Shown here one piece after another: positions 23,198-31,576 of a stretch of 64,000 nt of DNA. The notes under the pieces are model-generated. The model was not told where the DNA came from. It saw only the letters and a program-made list of their open reading frames with translations, and made no database searches. The stretch is from Amycolatopsis sp. cg9 (lineage in GTDB: Bacteria; Actinomycetota; Actinomycetes; Mycobacteriales; Pseudonocardiaceae), in assembly GCF_041346945.1 (NCBI RefSeq), contig NZ_CP166850.1:5750501-5814500 (forward strand), given 5' to 3'. Every line of letters starts with the position of its first letter. Positions within the stretch are counted from its first letter, which is position 1. The translations under genes and the position numbers were made by a program.

Positions 23198-24919
23198 TCA
23201 TCGGGAGCGCGACGCTTCGCGTAACCAGCGCCACTGCTCCGGTTCGTCGATGGCTTCGCGGTGAGTGAGCTGCAGAACCGTCAGACCCGGGCGGCCGGTT
23301 GCCGGGAAGCTCGCCTCCTCCTGCGCGGAAAGGGCCACGAGCAGGGGAACCTCGACCTCGCCGGCCGCGGCCGGGACGTCGAAGACAGCGAGCGTGCGAG
23401 CCAGTTCCTGCCGGTCCTCGACGCCGGAGAACTCCCTGGCGAGATGGGTGGCGCTCGTGAGCAGCAGGCGATCCACCCGGACGCAGCCGAACACGGGCCG
23501 GCGCGCCGCGGCGAGGACCGCGAGATCGTCACCGACGACCGCGCGTGCGAGTCGGTCCAGATCCGGGAGGTCCAGTGCGATGTCGATCCCGCGCAACGTG
23601 TCGGCGAAGACGTGGCGGTACAAGAACTTCTCCGGTCCCAGCCGGGCGGAGCGCAAGGCACCCGGGTAGGGCATCGGCGTCTCGGGGCTGGTCAGGTCCT
23701 GGCCACGGTGGTTGATCGTCAGCGTCACGAACTCTTCGAGAACCGCCCGTCCGGGTGTGAAGTTGACGGTGCCGTACCGCGGAGTGAATATCACGGCGGT
23801 GTGCGCCGTGCCGTGCGGGACGGTCAGCAGAGCGCTCAACCGGGCATCGTCCGTACCGGTGAAGCGGAGCCTATAACGGTCATAGGCGCCGCTGGTGTCC
23901 AACGGCTCTCGCTGGATGGCGCGGGGGAGCCGAGCGAGTTCTTCGTCGATCTGGTCGAAGTACCGTTCTCGCTCGCGTCCATCGAGCACGGCCGGCGGCA
24001 CGCGGCAAGAGGTGGGGCCACCGGGTGCGGGCACGGGTGATCGAGGCTCGAGGTGCTTCGCAAGGAAGACGGCCGCCTTGTCGTCGGCCCACCGTGCGCC
24101 TGCCTCATGGCCGCAATCCGGGTACTCGTCGACTGTCACTGGGCCGGGGAGCACTTGGCCGAGCCTGCCCGCGGTCGTCGGCGGGCAGGTCGTGTCGTGG
24201 GTTCCGACGTGGAGGTAGACCGGGGCTCGGACCTCGGCGGCAAGGTTCAGGACGTCAACCTCGCCGAGGGAACGCCGGACCCGCTCGCCCAGTTCGGGAC
24301 GGCTCGACAGCAGGGCGCGGATCTCCTCGTAGGGACCGGCGGTGGCCTCGGCCAGCGCGACGTCGATGCCGGTCAGGAACGGGCATCCGACCGCCACCGC
24401 CGCGACCGCGCCCGGCCGCAGGGCCGCTGCGGCGAGGACGATCGCCGCACCTTGGCTGACGGCGCGCACGCCCACGCGGTCCGCGTCGACCTCCCGCCGG
24501 GAGCGGAGCAGGTCCAAGCCGCGGACCCCGTCGGCGTAGACGCCGCGGTAGACGTATGTGTGCGCGTCCTCTATTCCGCTGGTGACGTAGCCGGGGAACC
24601 CCGGCGCGACGTCGGCGTTGGCGCGGTTCTTGCCGCGGTACGCCAGGCTGAGTACGGCGTAGCCGCGCTCGGCCCACTCGACGGGGACGGCCGGATCCGC
24701 CAGGTAGCCCGGCGCGACCAGCAGCCCGGGGAGCTTCGCCGTGCCTGGGTGGCGGGGAAGGGCGTACCAGGCCGCGATCCGAGCGCCGCCCCAGCCGCGG
24801 AATCGCACGTCGTACACCAGGACGTCCGATGTGGACTCATCGTCGTCAGGTCGCCAGACCGCTTCCGCGGGGATCCGATCCAGGTCGGCGAGGGTGTCGC
24901 GCCAGAACCGGTCAGGCAT
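23198..24919 (-). CDS. Tandem acetylxylan-esterase-fold protein with one active half
   Basis: A 573-residue protein made of two alpha/beta-hydrolase domains of the acetyl xylan esterase/cephalosporin deacetylase kind. The N-terminal half (about residues 1-310) has a nucleophile Ser in VRAVSQGAA, an Asp in HVGTHDTTCPP and a His in YPDCGHEAG. The C-terminal half keeps the fold (AVIFTPRYGTVNFTPGRA, YRHVFADTLRGIDIALD) but reads VVGDDLAVLAAA at its nucleophile elbow, with no Ser. ATG 24919 overlaps the end of the transporter gene by 8 bp, so uptake and de-esterification are probably linked. No signal peptide: it acts inside the cell. Confidence 0.78.
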   Translation of the reverse strand: MPDRFWRDTLADLDRIPAEAVWRPDDDESTSDVLVYDVRFRGWGGARIAAWYALPRHPGTAKLPGLLVAPGYLADPAVPVEWAERGYAVLSLAYRGKNRANADVAPGFPGYVTSGIEDAHTYVYRGVYADGVRGLDLLRSRREVDADRVGVRAVSQGAAIVLAAAALRPGAVAAVAVGCPFLTGIDVALAEATAGPYEEIRALLSSRPELGERVRRSLGEVDVLNLAAEVRAPVYLHVGTHDTTCPPTTAGRLGQVLPGPVTVDEYPDCGHEAGARWADDKAAVFLAKHLEPRSPVPAPGGPTSCRVPPAVLDGRERERYFDQIDEELARLPRAIQREPLDTSGAYDRYRLRFTGTDDARLSALLTVPHGTAHTAVIFTPRYGTVNFTPGRAVLEEFVTLTINHRGQDLTSPETPMPYPGALRSARLGPEKFLYRHVFADTLRGIDIALDLPDLDRLARAVVGDDLAVLAAARRPVFGCVRVDRLLLTSATHLAREFSGVEDRQELARTLAVFDVPAAAGEVEVPLLVALSAQEEASFPATGRPGLTVLQLTHREAIDEPEQWRWLREASRSR

Positions 24920-26249
24920 CCTTCCCCCAGGTCCGGCCCACCTCGGCGAGGGGAGTCCGGTAGGTTTCCCGCGCGGTCGCGGCCGAGATGGCAGCGAGAC
25001 CGGCGGCGACGGCACCCAGGACGGCGATCGGCAGCCAGTTGTGTGCGTCCGATCCCTTCAGGGACTGGCCGATGGCCGGTGCGAACCCGTACAGAACCAG
25101 CCCGAGTTGCATGCCGACTGCCATGCCGATCGTCCGGACCTTCGAGTTGAACATCTCGCCGTACAGCGCCGGGGACACGCCGTTGGGGGCCGAGTAGAAG
25201 ACGCCGAGGAGCAGAACGGCCAGCACTATGATGAGAGGTACCGAACCGCTGTTGATCACGCCGAAGTAGGCGAACAGCAATGCCGCGCTGGCCACCGCGC
25301 CGCCGATGAAGACGGGCTTGCGGCCGATCCGGTCGGCCACCCGTCCCCAGAACGGCTGGGCGGGAACGGCGATGATGTTGGCGATCAGCACCGCCCAGAG
25401 CATCACGGCGCTGCTGACTCCCACCGCGTCGCTGGTCGCGAAGGACAGCCCGAAAACGGTCGCCAAGGAAGAAACGCTGGCGTAGAAGGAACAGAAGAGC
25501 ACGCGCAGGACGTCACGCCACTGGTGCTTGAGCACGTCCTTCGCCGGGAAGCTCGCCGTCGTGCCCTTGGCCTTGCGGTCGGCGAACTCCGGGGTTTCGG
25601 GGAGTGTACGCCGGATGACGATCGTGGCGATGATGACGACGACGCTCAGCAGGAACGGGATCCGCCAGCCCCAGCTGTAGAGGGATTCCTTCGGCAGGGC
25701 CGCGACAGGCAGGAACGCGAGGCTGGCCAGCGCCTGCCCGCCCTGCACGCCGGACATCGTCCAGCTGGAGAAGAACGACCGGCGGTCCTCCGGGGCGTGC
25801 TCGATGGTCAGGGCGTACCCACCCGGGGCCTCGGCCGCCGTCGAGAGGCCCTGCACGATGCGCAGCGCGACCAGCAGGATCGGCGCCGCTACGCCGATCT
25901 GGGCGTAGGAGGGGAGCAGCCCGATGGCCAGAGTGGCCACGCCCATCATCAGCACGGTCAGCTGCAGCAGCGTCTTGCGGCCGAGCTTGTCGCCGATCGT
26001 GCCGAAGATGAACGCGCCGAACGGCCGGGCGACGTACGAGACTCCGTAAGTCGCGAACGAGAGGAGCACCGCGGAGGCGGGTGCGACGGACGGGAAGAAC
26101 ACGTGCGGGAACACCAGCGCCGCGGCCGCGGCGTACAGCATGTAATCGTAGTACTCCAGCGCGCTGCCGAGGAGACTCGCCACTGCGGCCCGGGCCGGCG
26201 TCTTCCGGCCGGCCTCCGTTCCGGTGGTCGCGGGGTGGATTGAAGTCAT
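24912..26249 (-). CDS. MFS transporter, metabolite:H+ symporter (MHS) type
   Basis: A 445-residue protein with about 12 membrane helices. MHS features: LEYYDYMLYAAAAAL at the first helix (about residues 31-45), GDKLGRK in the first loop, GLSTAAEAPGG in helix 4-5 and ADRIGRKP in the second half. Relatives (KgtP, ShiA, ProP, dicarboxylate and aromatic acid carriers) take up organic acids with protons; the exact substrate is unclear. ATG at 26249 is preceded by GAGGAG. An upstream start at 26267 is possible but has no ribosome site. The esterase follows, so it may handle an esterified acid or sugar acid. Confidence 0.88.
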   Translation of the reverse strand: MTSIHPATTGTEAGRKTPARAAVASLLGSALEYYDYMLYAAAAALVFPHVFFPSVAPASAVLLSFATYGVSYVARPFGAFIFGTIGDKLGRKTLLQLTVLMMGVATLAIGLLPSYAQIGVAAPILLVALRIVQGLSTAAEAPGGYALTIEHAPEDRRSFFSSWTMSGVQGGQALASLAFLPVAALPKESLYSWGWRIPFLLSVVVIIATIVIRRTLPETPEFADRKAKGTTASFPAKDVLKHQWRDVLRVLFCSFYASVSSLATVFGLSFATSDAVGVSSAVMLWAVLIANIIAVPAQPFWGRVADRIGRKPVFIGGAVASAALLFAYFGVINSGSVPLIIVLAVLLLGVFYSAPNGVSPALYGEMFNSKVRTIGMAVGMQLGLVLYGFAPAIGQSLKGSDAHNWLPIAVLGAVAAGLAAISAATARETYRTPLAEVGRTWGKDA

Positions 26250-27001
26250 GGCAGCTCCTCTGCGCATCGGGCAGCTTGGTCGGCGGAGGTCATGGGGAGT
26301 CAGGCAGCTGATCGGCTTGCGACGCTCGTTCGTGGCGTGCGTCCGGGCAGGATCAAGCGTGGCCGCGGTCGTCCCGTGAGCGCTGGTGGCGCCGAGGACT
26401 CGAGGCCGTATGAACGAAATAGTGAGTTAATTAGCCCGTTACTGTCAAGACCTGGTTGCGCAGGGACCTGCGTGCGGAACGGGCCCCGCGGCGGACGTCC
26501 GGGGCGGGCTCCGGCCGTCGGCGGTTCGCGGGCGACCGGTACGTCACCCGCGCCGCCGACGAACCGGCCCAGCTGAGCGTTGTGAGCAGGGCGCTGTCGG
26601 CGACCCGTCCGGAGGGGTCGACCCGGTTCATGGCGTAGGCCCACTTGGCAGTCGTCGGCCGGGTGAGCAGGCGAGCAAGGGGCGGTCGCGGCCTCATGCC
26701 GGGGAACAGGCGGGCCGTTGGCTGATCGGCGGGCGGAGGTGGCAGGACCGGAGCGATGGGGCGGTCAACCACGCCGCCTCCGGTGCTGGCCGGGAGCGAA
26801 GAGGCTGTGATGGGACGTGCACGAGGGGCTGGCATCCAGGGGATACATCCTGCGAAACTGCAGGAAAGCGGGCGCTTTCTGGAGTCCTTGCGCCCGGCGC
26901 CGCGGTCACGTCGGTGGGTGCGACGTCGCGCTGACCGCACTGGCCGACGTGCCCGGCCGCCGACGGACGGCCGGGCACCTCATTGGCGGCAGTCTGAGCG
27001 G
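26250..27001. other. Gene-poor stretch
   Basis: About 750 bp between the transporter start and the end of the secreted-protein gene. It holds the transporter promoter region (with a short AT-rich part around 26418-26432) and the possible AbrB-like remnant listed separately. Other open frames here have arginine- and proline-rich products with no recognisable start signals or motifs; I do not regard them as genes. Confidence 0.5.
26533..26697 (-). pseudogene. Possible AbrB/MazE-like DNA-binding protein fragment
   Basis: Reading from an ATG at 26697 gives RPPLARLLTRPTT, then YAMNRVDPSGRVADSALLTTL. This resembles, from memory, the N terminus of actinomycete AbrB/SpoVT-type proteins that start with a short Pro/Arg leader and then R-V-D-x-S-G-R-V-A-D. 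After about 50 residues the likeness is lost and the frame runs on as unrelated sequence to 26431, so at best this is a truncated remnant. Such proteins often sit next to integrated elements, but none is visible here. Confidence 0.3.
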
Positions 27002-27508
27002 TTACGCGCAGAACAGGGTGTCAAGCGTGGATATCGGCGAACTCCAATCGGCGCTGCCGTATTTGACCACCAGATATTCGACCCATTGGACGTGGCCTCC
27101 GCAAATCGGGGACACCTGAGGGTTGCCGGAATAGATCGTCCGCTGTTCGCCGGCGGCGAGAGTGGCGAAGCCTTCGTCATCGTGCTTGAGCGGTCCGGTG
27201 GTTTGCAGTCGGTGGTCCAGATCCCACATCACGGTCCGCGTGGTCGTCGCCGTGTTGATCAAGCCCAGGTAGCCGAGAACATTGCAACTGTCGCTGTCGC
27301 AGTTGTAGCGGAAACACACCTGATAGCGGATCACTCCGTATCCGCTCGTGCCGGAACACTTCGGCGAACTCATCATCTCGCTGGAATCAGCCCGCGGCGA
27401 GCTGCTGCTCGAAGCGGCAACGCTTTCGGCCGCGGCTGCCGACGCGTTGAACGCTGTGCCGACAATTGCGGCCATGCCGAGGCACAGTGCGACCAATGTT
27501 CGTTTCAT
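27002..27508 (-). CDS. Secreted cysteine-containing protein of unknown function
   Basis: A 168-residue protein. The N terminus MKRTLVALCLGMAAIVGTAF is a normal Sec signal with an ASA-type cleavage region near residues 22-26, followed by a Ser/Ala-rich stretch. The mature part has six Cys (in PKCSG, QVCFRYNC, DSCN, PICGG and LFCA), so disulfides are likely. I do not recognise the family. Segments such as TATTTRTVMWDLD and LAAGEQRTIYSGN suggest a beta-sandwich. ATG at 27508 has GAGGGGAT upstream, a good ribosome site. It stands alone. Confidence 0.75.
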   Translation of the reverse strand: MKRTLVALCLGMAAIVGTAFNASAAAAESVAASSSSSPRADSSEMMSSPKCSGTSGYGVIRYQVCFRYNCDSDSCNVLGYLGLINTATTTRTVMWDLDHRLQTTGPLKHDDEGFATLAAGEQRTIYSGNPQVSPICGGHVQWVEYLVVKYGSADWSSPISTLDTLFCA

Positions 27509-27819
27509 GAAGATCCCCTCGGTGGTAGTGCTTGTTGTCCGCCGGCGGCCGTCTCCCGGTTCACGACCGGCCAGGGAACTGGTTTACCGGACCGGCCTCG
27601 ATTCACCCGATCGACGCAGTGCCGCGCGCCGCGCACGCCCCGACCTGTCCCGAGGACGGCGCGCTCGCCGGGGGAACCCGGAGCCCGGCCGCATCGCCGG
27701 CCCGGCAGCGGGCGGTGTTAAGCGCACGACCGCGGAAGCGTTACTCCCGCCCGGTCCGGTAACACGCCGATGTTCCGGATGAAACCGTCCGGAAATGGTT
27801 CCCGGGTGCACTGCTCGGC
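27509..27819. other. Control region before the nitrogen-starvation cluster
   Basis: About 310 bp between divergent genes: the secreted protein and the flavoprotein. Apart from the GlnR-like site near 27759-27796 nothing else was recognised; no coding sequence is supported. Confidence 0.5.
27759..27796 (+). promoter_or_regulatory. GlnR-like box
   Basis: Four 5-mers spaced by exactly 6 bp: GTAAC, ATGTT, GAAAC, GAAAT. The known GlnR box of actinomycetes is GTnAC-N6-GAAAC repeated with N6 spacing. Here the first and last elements fit well, the third partly and the second poorly. The cluster it precedes is a nitrogen-starvation cluster, which makes GlnR control plausible. The site is only 24 bp before the first start codon, close for an activator. 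Confidence 0.35.
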
Positions 27820-29142
27820 ATGAACTTCGAGCTCGACGGCCTGCACCGGCCGGTGATCGTGGTCGGCGGCGGCCAGGCGGGACTGTCGATGTCCTACTGC
27901 CTCACCACCGCCGGGGTCGGGCACCTGGTGCTCGAACGCGAGCGCGCGGGGCACGAATGGCGGACCCGCCGCTGGGACAGTTTCTGCCTGGTCACGCCGA
28001 ACTGGCAATGCCGGCTGCCCGGGTTCCCCTACGCGGGCGACGATCCGGACGGGTTCATGGTCCGCGACGAGATCGTCGCCTACCTCGAGTCGTACGTGAA
28101 GGAGTTCGACGTCCCGCTGCACGAGGGCGTCGAGGCGACGCGGCTGCGGCCGCTGCCCGGCGGTGGCTTCCGGCTGACGACGTCGGCCGGGGAACTGACC
28201 GCCGACCACGTCGTGCTGGCCACCGGTCCGTACCAGGTGCCGCTGAAGCCGCGGCTGGCCGAGCGGCTGCCCGAGCACGTCGTCCAGCTGCACTCGGCCG
28301 AGTACCGCAACCCCGCTCAGCTGCCCGAGGGTGACGTCCTCGTCGTCGGCACCGGGCAGTCCGGCTGCCAGATCGCCGAGGACCTGCACCTGGCCGGGCG
28401 CCGCGTGCACCTCGCCGTCGGGTCGGCGCCGCGGGTGGCCCGGCGCTACCGCGGCCGCGACGTCGTCGCCTGGCTCGACGAGATGGGTTACTACGCCCGG
28501 GGGATCGACGAATTCGCCGACGCGGACGCCGTCCGGTTCCGGGCCAATCACTACGTGACCGGCCGCGACGGCGGGCACGACATCGACCTGCGTGCGTTCG
28601 CCGCGGGAGGGATGCAGCTCTACGGCAGGCTCGACACGGTCCGAAGTGGACAGCTGGGCTTCGCGGACGACCTGCGCCGCAACCTCGACGCCGCCGACGC
28701 CGTGTCCGAAGGCATCAAGGACTCCATCGACGCCTTCATTGCGAAACGCGGGATTGCCGCGCCGGAGGAGGACCGCTACCAGCCGGTTTGGGAACCACGG
28801 GACAGCCGAATGACCCTCGACGCGGAAGCGCTTTCGGCCGTCGTCTGGAGCACCGGGTTCGGCCGCGACCACCGGTGGATCGACGTCCCGGTCTTCGACG
28901 GCAAGGGCTACCCGACGCACCACCGCGGCGTCACCAGCTGTCCCGGCCTGTACTTCCTCGGCCTGCCGTGGCAGCACACCTGGGGCTCCGGCCGGTTCTG
29001 CGGCGTCGCCGCGGACGCGGAGTACCTCGCCCGGCGGATCACCGACGTCGGCCGCGGCGGTGACGTCCGGTGGCTCTCCGGCACGCCGGTGAGCACCTAC
29101 CCGGCCGACGACGACTGGGTCGCGCCGCGGACGGTGGCGTGA
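27820..29142 (+). CDS. MSMEG_0569-type flavin-dependent oxidoreductase
   Basis: A 440-residue FAD- and NAD(P)-binding enzyme of the flavoprotein monooxygenase group: [15 protein letters not shown] (about residues 12-26) binds FAD, and [16 protein letters not shown] (about 170-185) binds NAD(P)H. The segment ATGPYQVP is between them. It is the first gene of the conserved nitrogen-starvation cluster, which in M. smegmatis is MSMEG_0565-0572; members of this family are always in this context. Its substrate is unknown. Its stop shares one base with the next start (TGATG), so translation is coupled. Confidence 0.88.
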   Translation: MNFELDGLHRPVIVVGGGQAGLSMSYCLTTAGVGHLVLERERAGHEWRTRRWDSFCLVTPNWQCRLPGFPYAGDDPDGFMVRDEIVAYLESYVKEFDVPLHEGVEATRLRPLPGGGFRLTTSAGELTADHVVLATGPYQVPLKPRLAERLPEHVVQLHSAEYRNPAQLPEGDVLVVGTGQSGCQIAEDLHLAGRRVHLAVGSAPRVARRYRGRDVVAWLDEMGYYARGIDEFADADAVRFRANHYVTGRDGGHDIDLRAFAAGGMQLYGRLDTVRSGQLGFADDLRRNLDAADAVSEGIKDSIDAFIAKRGIAAPEEDRYQPVWEPRDSRMTLDAEALSAVVWSTGFGRDHRWIDVPVFDGKGYPTHHRGVTSCPGLYFLGLPWQHTWGSGRFCGVAADAEYLARRITDVGRGGDVRWLSGTPVSTYPADDDWVAPRTVA

Positions 29143-29978
29143 TGCGGTGGACGAATGACGCCCACCGGCACTTGGGCGTGCTGCCGGCGTACCCCTTCTA
29201 CGGCGGGCCGCCGGTCGCGCCCGCGCTCGGCAGCCGCGCGACGATCGGCGAGCTGCTGTCCGATCTGGACCGTGAACGCACCGAACGGGCCCTGGTGATC
29301 CCGAACTACGGTGTGCCGGACCCGGCGATCGCGTTCTCCTTCAACGAACTCTGCGTCGAGGCGGCGGGCGAGGACGACCGGATCAGCGCCGCGCTCTGGG
29401 TGTCGCCACGCGCCGAAGACGCCGACCGCACCGACGACGCCCTGAAGCTGGCCGGGGAACCAGGCGTGCGAGCGCTCAAGCTCAGCTTCCTGCTGGGCGG
29501 CAGGGCATCCGACCCCGCGTGCAAGCCACAGCTCGACAAGATCTTCGCCACCGCACAGGAGCACGACCTCGTCGTGCACGTCCACACCTCGCCGGGCGCG
29601 GCGTCGGACATCGACGAGGTGGGCAAGCTCGTCGAGGCCTACGGCGACGACGTCAAGCTGCACCTCGTCCACTTCGGCGGCGGGATGAGCGGCCACATCA
29701 AGCTCGTCGGCGGCCGCTTCTTCGACTGGATCGCCGCCGGCAAGCAGGTCTACACCGACCTGTCCTGGGCGATCGGCTTCACCCCGCGCTGGCTCGTCGA
29801 CGAGATCTCGAGCCGGGGTCTCGGCCACGACCGCGTGCTGTTCGCCTCCGACCAGCCGTGGGGCGATCACGAGGGTGAACTCGCGAAGCTGGCCGCCGCG
29901 GCCGGCGACGGCGAGCTCGCCGACCTGGTTTTCCGCGGCACGTTCGACGTGCTGTACGGACCGAAGAAAGGGAAATAG
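29142..29978 (+). CDS. Amidohydrolase-family (TIM-barrel) metal enzyme
   Basis: A 278-residue protein of the short amidohydrolase_2 type. Possible metal ligands: NDAHRHLG (residues 5-12, the HxH), HVHTSPG near 145, HLVHFGGG near 170 and FASDQPWG near 237 (Asp). The family hydrolyses or decarboxylates small acids and amides. Its place in the nitrogen-starvation cluster suggests it acts after or before the nitrilase on a nitrogen compound; this is inference. ATG 29142 overlaps the previous stop by one base. Confidence 0.82.
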   Translation: MRWTNDAHRHLGVLPAYPFYGGPPVAPALGSRATIGELLSDLDRERTERALVIPNYGVPDPAIAFSFNELCVEAAGEDDRISAALWVSPRAEDADRTDDALKLAGEPGVRALKLSFLLGGRASDPACKPQLDKIFATAQEHDLVVHVHTSPGAASDIDEVGKLVEAYGDDVKLHLVHFGGGMSGHIKLVGGRFFDWIAAGKQVYTDLSWAIGFTPRWLVDEISSRGLGHDRVLFASDQPWGDHEGELAKLAAAAGDGELADLVFRGTFDVLYGPKKGK

Positions 29979-29982
29979 ACCG

Positions 29983-30495
29983 ATGGCAGAGCTGACCGAA
30001 ACCGAGAAGACCAGCCTCGACGAGATCCCGCACCCGTCGCTGCCGCAGGGGTCCAACCTGTACGGCGGGACCAAGGTCTTCCCGGACTACCAGGCCGAAC
30101 CCGGCCAGAGCTACTTCACGCTCGTGCACGGCATCGCGCACGAGTCGTCGGTGAGCTTCGTCGCGATCCTGCAGGCGACCCGCGCGCTGCGGAAGGGCTT
30201 CGAAGCGGCGATCTACTTCTACGGCCCGGGTTCGCTGAACTGCCTGGCCACGCGCGGCTTCCCGACCACCGGCAACGCCGCGTTCCCGGGCGAGCTGAAC
30301 ATCAACGACCAGCTCAAGACGTTCATCGGCGAGGGTGGCAAGGCCTACTGCTGCCGGTTCGGCCTGTCGCTGCACGGCGCGCGCGAGGAGGACCTCATCG
30401 AAGGCGTCATCCCGACGCACCCCCTGGACGTCCAGGACGCACTGATCCACTACGCGCGCAAGGGCGCGATCATCAACTCCACCTACATGTTCTAG
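29983..30495 (+). CDS. MSMEG_0572/Sll0783-type nitrogen-starvation protein
   Basis: A 170-residue protein of the Sll0783 family. Seen: LYGGTKVFPDYQAEPGQ early on, HGIAHESSVSFVAILQATRALRKG (split by the strand/helix change) in the middle, and GAREEDLIEGVIPTHPLDV near the end with a Cys pair in AYCCRFG. The fold resembles DsrE-like small proteins. In Synechocystis the family is strongly induced by nitrogen starvation; its biochemical action is not known. Four bp after the previous gene, with GGAAATAG upstream. Confidence 0.88.
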   Translation: MAELTETEKTSLDEIPHPSLPQGSNLYGGTKVFPDYQAEPGQSYFTLVHGIAHESSVSFVAILQATRALRKGFEAAIYFYGPGSLNCLATRGFPTTGNAAFPGELNINDQLKTFIGEGGKAYCCRFGLSLHGAREEDLIEGVIPTHPLDVQDALIHYARKGAIINSTYMF

Positions 30496-30504
30496 GAGCG
30501 GTCC

Positions 30505-31575
30505 GTGCGCGTTGGCATCGATGAAGAACTGGACACCCGCGCCGACATCGCCGTCCGCGGGGTGCGGATGGACGCACCCGTGCAGCGCAGCAAGGGCGCC
30601 GGGCCGAGCGACGACGGCCACCTGGTCGTCGACGGTGCCAACGCCACGCTGCCGCTGAACCCCGACAGCCCCTACGAGGTCCGGGACGGCCGGATCCACC
30701 GGGGAACGGTCGATCTCGGCCTGAGCGTGACACCGGTGGCCCGGCCGCGGTTCTACGAACTGTCCACTTCGGACGGTATCCCGTACCGGAAGATCGCGCT
30801 GCTGCACGGCAAGGACGTCCTCGCGACGACCGCCGTGCAAACCTGCATCCGGTACGCCGAGGACCAGCGGTGCCGGTTCTGCACCATCGAGGAGTCGCTG
30901 CGGGCCGGGTCCACGGTGGCCGCCAAGACGCCGGCGCAGCTCGCCGAGGTCGCCGAAGCGGCGGTGCGCCTCGACGGTGTCCGGCAGATGGTGCTGACCA
31001 CCGGCACCACGGCCGGGCCCGACCGCGGGGCGCGGCACCTCGTCCGGTGCGTCCGGGCGGTGCTCGACGCCGTGCCGGGCCTGCCCGTCCAGGTGCAGAT
31101 CGAGCCGCCGGGCGACCTCGCCGTGCTCACCGAGCTGCGCGACGCCGGAGCGACGTCGATCGGCATCCACGTCGAGTCCCTCGACGACGACGTCCGGCGG
31201 CGCTGGATGCCCGGCAAGTCCACGGTGCCCATGGCGGAGTACGAAGCCGCGTGGGCGGAAGCGGTCCGGGTGTTCGGGCGCAACCGCGTCTCGACGTACC
31301 TGCTGATCGGGCTCGGCGAGGACCCGGACGAGCTCGTCGAGGGCGCCGGCCGGCTGATCGGCATGGGCGTCTACCCGTTCGCCGTGCCGATGCGGCCGAT
31401 GGCCGGCACGCTGGCCCGGCGGGACGGGGTCACGGCCCCTCCGCCGTCGCTGGTCGCCGACGTCACGAGCCGGATCGCGGCGTTGCTGCGGGCGGCCGGG
31501 ATGACCGGGGCGGACCAGGGCGCGGGCTGTGCCGCGTGCGGCGCGTGCGGGCTGCTCAGCGCGGCGGGAGGCTGA
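30505..31575 (+). CDS. MSMEG_0568-type radical SAM protein
   Basis: A 356-residue radical SAM enzyme. The cluster motif is C-x8-C-x2-C (CIRYAEDQRCRFC, about residues 113-125), wider than the usual CxxxCxxC but typical of this subfamily (Sll0785). The barrel continues with MVLTTGTTAGPD and IHVESLDDDVRRRWMPGK. The C terminus has an extra CAACGAC (Cx2Cx2C), a likely second metal site. It belongs with the nitrilase and GNAT proteins in a biosynthetic route that has not been worked out. GTG start at 30505 follows TAGGAGCG. Confidence 0.9.
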   Translation: MRVGIDEELDTRADIAVRGVRMDAPVQRSKGAGPSDDGHLVVDGANATLPLNPDSPYEVRDGRIHRGTVDLGLSVTPVARPRFYELSTSDGIPYRKIALLHGKDVLATTAVQTCIRYAEDQRCRFCTIEESLRAGSTVAAKTPAQLAEVAEAAVRLDGVRQMVLTTGTTAGPDRGARHLVRCVRAVLDAVPGLPVQVQIEPPGDLAVLTELRDAGATSIGIHVESLDDDVRRRWMPGKSTVPMAEYEAAWAEAVRVFGRNRVSTYLLIGLGEDPDELVEGAGRLIGMGVYPFAVPMRPMAGTLARRDGVTAPPPSLVADVTSRIAALLRAAGMTGADQGAGCAACGACGLLSAAGG

Positions 31576-31576
31576 C

